From Actinomycetes bacterium (GTDB lineage Bacteria; Actinomycetota; Coriobacteriia; Anaerosomatales; JAJZPX01): a stretch of DNA of 14,472 nucleotides. Position 1 is the first letter of the stretch, and the number at the start of each line of letters is the position of its first letter. The notes under the pieces are model-generated. The model saw nothing but the letters and a program-made list of their open reading frames with translations. It had not been told where the DNA came from and searched no databases. The position numbers were made by a program, and so were the translations under genes. Where the stretch lies: the NCBI GenBank assembly GCA_021811025.1, contig JAJZPX010000017.1:1-14472 (forward strand). The letters run 5' to 3'. Shown here piece by piece: positions 13,093 through 14,472 of this stretch.

Positions 13093-13113
13093 TCTTCGTT
13101 GGCGGGACGGCCC

Positions 13114-13800
13114 ATGCTCGACTCTCTGTTGCATCTGCTCGGCTACGGGCTTTGCCATCAGCTCCCGGCGCGCTCGTTCTTCGCCGGCGGTCACCAGGTG
13201 CCCGTCTGCGCGCGCGACACGGGGATATACCTCGGGTTCGTCCTCTCGTTCGTCGTCCTTTGGGCGCTCTCGCGCCGCAACCGCCCATCGGAGCTGCCGC
13301 CTGCGCCCGTGGTCGTTCTCGCTGTGGCGTTCATCGGCGGGATGGCCTGGGACGGGATCACCAGCTACGCGGGGTGGCGGCCGACGACGAACGAGATCCG
13401 CCTCGCCACGGGCCTGCTCGCCGGTTACGCGATGCCCGTGCTCATGCTGCCGATCCTGAACGGTCAGCTGTGGCGCTCGCCCGGCGCCGGACGCGTTCCT
13501 GCCGACCTGCGTTCCACGTTGCTGTGGCTGGTGCCGCTCCCCGTCGCGTTCGTCGTCATCCGCTGGCCGTTCGAGTTCCTCGGGATCGCGTACCCGCTCG
13601 TGGTGGCGGGCGCCATCCTCGCGACGTTCACGATCACGAACCTCGCCGTGGTGTCCATGGTGCCCGCGGTCGAGGGCCGATCCGAGCGGCTGCGCGACGC
13701 GTGGCCGTGGCTCGCCGTCGCCCTGGCGCTCACGGTCGCGGAGATCTCGGCGGCGGGATGGGTCCGGCTCGCCCTCACGAAGGCTCTCGGAGGGCCATGA
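13114..13800 (+). CDS. DUF2085 domain-containing membrane protein
   Basis: A 228-residue polytopic membrane protein. The N-terminus has the DUF2085 signature: GLCHQLPARSF (12-22) followed by VPVCARDTGIYLGF (29-42), in which the CH, RSF and C-x-R-x-x-G-x-Y are the conserved positions and could bind a metal. Further hydrophobic helices lie at about 42-50, 65-77, 95-118, 136-160, 163-185 and 195-215. The function of the family is unknown. The ATG at 13114 is chosen since the frame upstream runs into the tRNA; the ribosome-binding site (GGCGGGACGG) is weak. The gene follows the tRNA terminator by 21 bases. An NPhe-type tail is absent; the protein ends soon after the last helix. Confidence 0.87.
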   Translation: MLDSLLHLLGYGLCHQLPARSFFAGGHQVPVCARDTGIYLGFVLSFVVLWALSRRNRPSELPPAPVVVLAVAFIGGMAWDGITSYAGWRPTTNEIRLATGLLAGYAMPVLMLPILNGQLWRSPGAGRVPADLRSTLLWLVPLPVAFVVIRWPFEFLGIAYPLVVAGAILATFTITNLAVVSMVPAVEGRSERLRDAWPWLAVALALTVAEISAAGWVRLALTKALGGP

Positions 13801-13813
13801 CCCGTACGGGCGG

Positions 13814-13842
13814 TTGCACGCGTCCATGCAGCAGGCTAACCT
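13814..13842 (+). promoter_or_regulatory. Promoter for the small gene at 13871
   Basis: TTGCAC (13814-13819, 4/6 with TTG), a 17-base spacer and TAACCT (13837-13842, 4/6). It lies 28 bases upstream of the GTG start at 13871, leaving room for a G-rich ribosome-binding site at 13860-13867. Confidence 0.45.
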
Positions 13843-13870
13843 GGAGGAATCCGGTGGGCGAGGGGGGCAT

Positions 13871-14134
13871 GTGTACGCTACCAAGGAACGGGTCCGCGTC
13901 GTCGTGGTGATGGCGGCCTTTCGCGTCGAGGGGGACATCTACGTCCTGTCGGGGAGCAGGCTCACGGACGCGCTCAACTCGAAGGCGAAGGACTTCTTCG
14001 CGCTCACCGACGCGAAGGTCTTCCGAATCGAGACCGACGAGCTCGTCTTCCAGCCGAGCTACCTCGCCGTCAACCGCGACTCGATCGCCTGCCTCTTCCC
14101 CCTCGAGGAAGGCCCCCAGCGCTCCGCGGGCTAG
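13871..14134 (+). CDS. Small conserved-looking protein of unknown function
   Basis: An 87-residue protein I cannot assign firmly. It is predicted to be mainly beta strands: RVRVVVVMAAFRVEGDIYVL, then a turn SGSRLTDALNSK, a second strand block FFALTDAKVFRI and LVFQPSYLAVNRDSIACLFPL. There is no signal peptide, membrane helix or cysteine motif. The pattern (strand, G-x-x-x-D-x-L, strand, N-R-D-S-I) suggests a small barrel such as an SH3-like or PilZ-like fold, but no ligand residues are recognisable. The start GTG 13871 follows GAGGGGGG at 13860-13867; an ATG at 13814 would add 19 unlikely residues. It is a single-gene unit with a promoter at 13814-13842. Its TAG stop (14132-14134) overlaps the stop of the convergent gene in CTAG. 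Confidence 0.72.
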   Translation: MYATKERVRVVVVMAAFRVEGDIYVLSGSRLTDALNSKAKDFFALTDAKVFRIETDELVFQPSYLAVNRDSIACLFPLEEGPQRSAG

Positions 14135-14472
14135 CGGTACGTCCGGGAGGCGAGGATGTCGGCGGTGTCGCGGTCGAACACCCAGAGCCGGCGGAGCGTC
14201 AGCGTGCCGGTTCGCCCTCCCCAGGACTCGACGATCACCCAGCACGGCCGCCCTTCGACCGTCGCGGCCTCGACGTAGAACGGCACCGCGTTGGTGACCG
14301 GTGGGAACTGGCGCGTCATGAGGTCGGCTGCCTGGGAGGCGAGCGCGCCGTGCTTGCGGAGCTCGGCAAGGACGCGCTGCCGCACCTCAGCCGCGTCTTC
14401 CACCCGCACCGAGGCGGAAGCATCCGACCTGAGAGAGGCGGCGCGCTCGCTCACCTGATCCAGCGTGTACGT
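14131..14472 (-). CDS. Hypothetical protein, 5' end beyond the window
   Basis: The minus-strand frame is open to the window edge, giving 113 visible residues; a GTG at 14452-14454 could start it, but it has no ribosome-binding site, so I treat the gene as incomplete. The first 55 residues are helical and charged (YTLDQVSERAASLRSD ... VRQRVLAELRKHGALASQAA). The rest is a beta-rich domain with PFYVEAATVEGRPCWVIVES, GRTGTLTLRRLWVFD and a short tail. No catalytic or metal motif is evident; one cysteine is present. I do not recognise the family. Confidence 0.6.
   Translation of the reverse strand, partial: TYTLDQVSERAASLRSDASASVRVEDAAEVRQRVLAELRKHGALASQAADLMTRQFPPVTNAVPFYVEAATVEGRPCWVIVESWGGRTGTLTLRRLWVFDRDTADILASRTYR

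Noticed and set aside
12982..13113. N-terminal extension of the DUF2085 gene into the tRNA
   Set aside because: The frame upstream of ATG 13114 runs through tRNA-Pro and its terminator; the DUF2085 signature begins right after ATG 13114.
10542..13115. Minus-strand open frame of about 857 codons opposite the cytochrome
   Set aside because: It is antisense to a gene with 24 heme motifs and crosses a tRNA and its terminator. Val/Leu/Arg/His-rich shadow frame.
13801..13810. Perfect palindrome CCCGTACGGG after the DUF2085 gene
   Set aside because: Ten bases with no loop; too short for a terminator and common by chance at this GC content.
1..14472. CRISPR arrays, insertion sequences, phage genes, integrase or attachment site at tRNA-Pro
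   Set aside because: No spaced direct repeats, no transposase or integrase frame, and no repeat of the tRNA 3' end elsewhere in the window.

Overview
The window is high-GC bacterial DNA with dense, mostly short-gapped genes. GTG and TTG starts with good Shine-Dalgarno sites are common. A giant multiheme c-type cytochrome, a PilT-type ATPase, a B12-dependent radical SAM enzyme, ferredoxin and what looks like a selenocysteine gene all point to an anaerobic or facultative organism with respiratory metabolism. The gene style (a NapC-like, membrane-anchored multiheme cytochrome with CX3CH hemes; DUF2085, VanZ-like and EamA neighbours) fits an anaerobic Actinomycetota of the Coriobacteriia/OPB41 type. 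That placement is inference from gene content, not a phylogeny. No insertion sequence, phage gene, CRISPR array or rRNA was seen. No stretch over about 300 bases lacks a gene; the longest gap is the 202-base region before the cytochrome.

Layout. 1-825: C-terminal part of an MFS exporter. 903-2006: orphan pilT, convergent with a cobalamin-binding radical SAM gene (2102-3562, minus), with a 12-bp hairpin between them. 3659-4075 (minus) VanZ-like and 4174-5082 (plus) EamA transporter are divergent. The EamA gene converges on a small membrane protein (5101-5745, minus) across a palindrome that contains both stop codons. 5791-8138: a class A penicillin-binding protein followed 11 bases later by a one-domain J-protein. 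8135-8694 (minus): a two-gene operon of an unusual ferredoxin and a 113-residue thioredoxin/ArsD-like protein whose reading frame crosses an in-frame UGA. 8835-10468: a chemoreceptor-like signalling protein closely followed by a RidA-family gene. 10671-12821: a 716-residue cytochrome with 24 heme-binding motifs, preceded by a leader with three related repeat arms and followed by two tandem hairpins. 12978-13054: tRNA-Pro(CGG) with its own promoter and terminator. 13114-13800: DUF2085 membrane protein. 13871-14134: small conserved-looking protein, convergent with an incomplete gene running off the right end.

The most interesting part is 8135-8750. A strong TATAAT promoter overlaps an ATACCC-N4-GGGTAT palindrome like those bound by the CsoR/CstR/RcnR repressor family. 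It drives a ferredoxin with an altered first cluster motif and a CSSGGU protein in which Sec appears to replace the last cysteine of an ArsD-like CX4C site. A hairpin of the bacterial SECIS type starts a few bases after the UGA. Ordinary gene calling would report only a 24-residue stub or a 65-residue remnant here. Together this looks like a small, inducible thiol/selenol redox or metalloid/persulfide-handling module; that function is inference. The second point of interest is the cytochrome: three CX3CH hemes, an internally duplicated six-heme unit, and a leader able to form mutually exclusive pairings.
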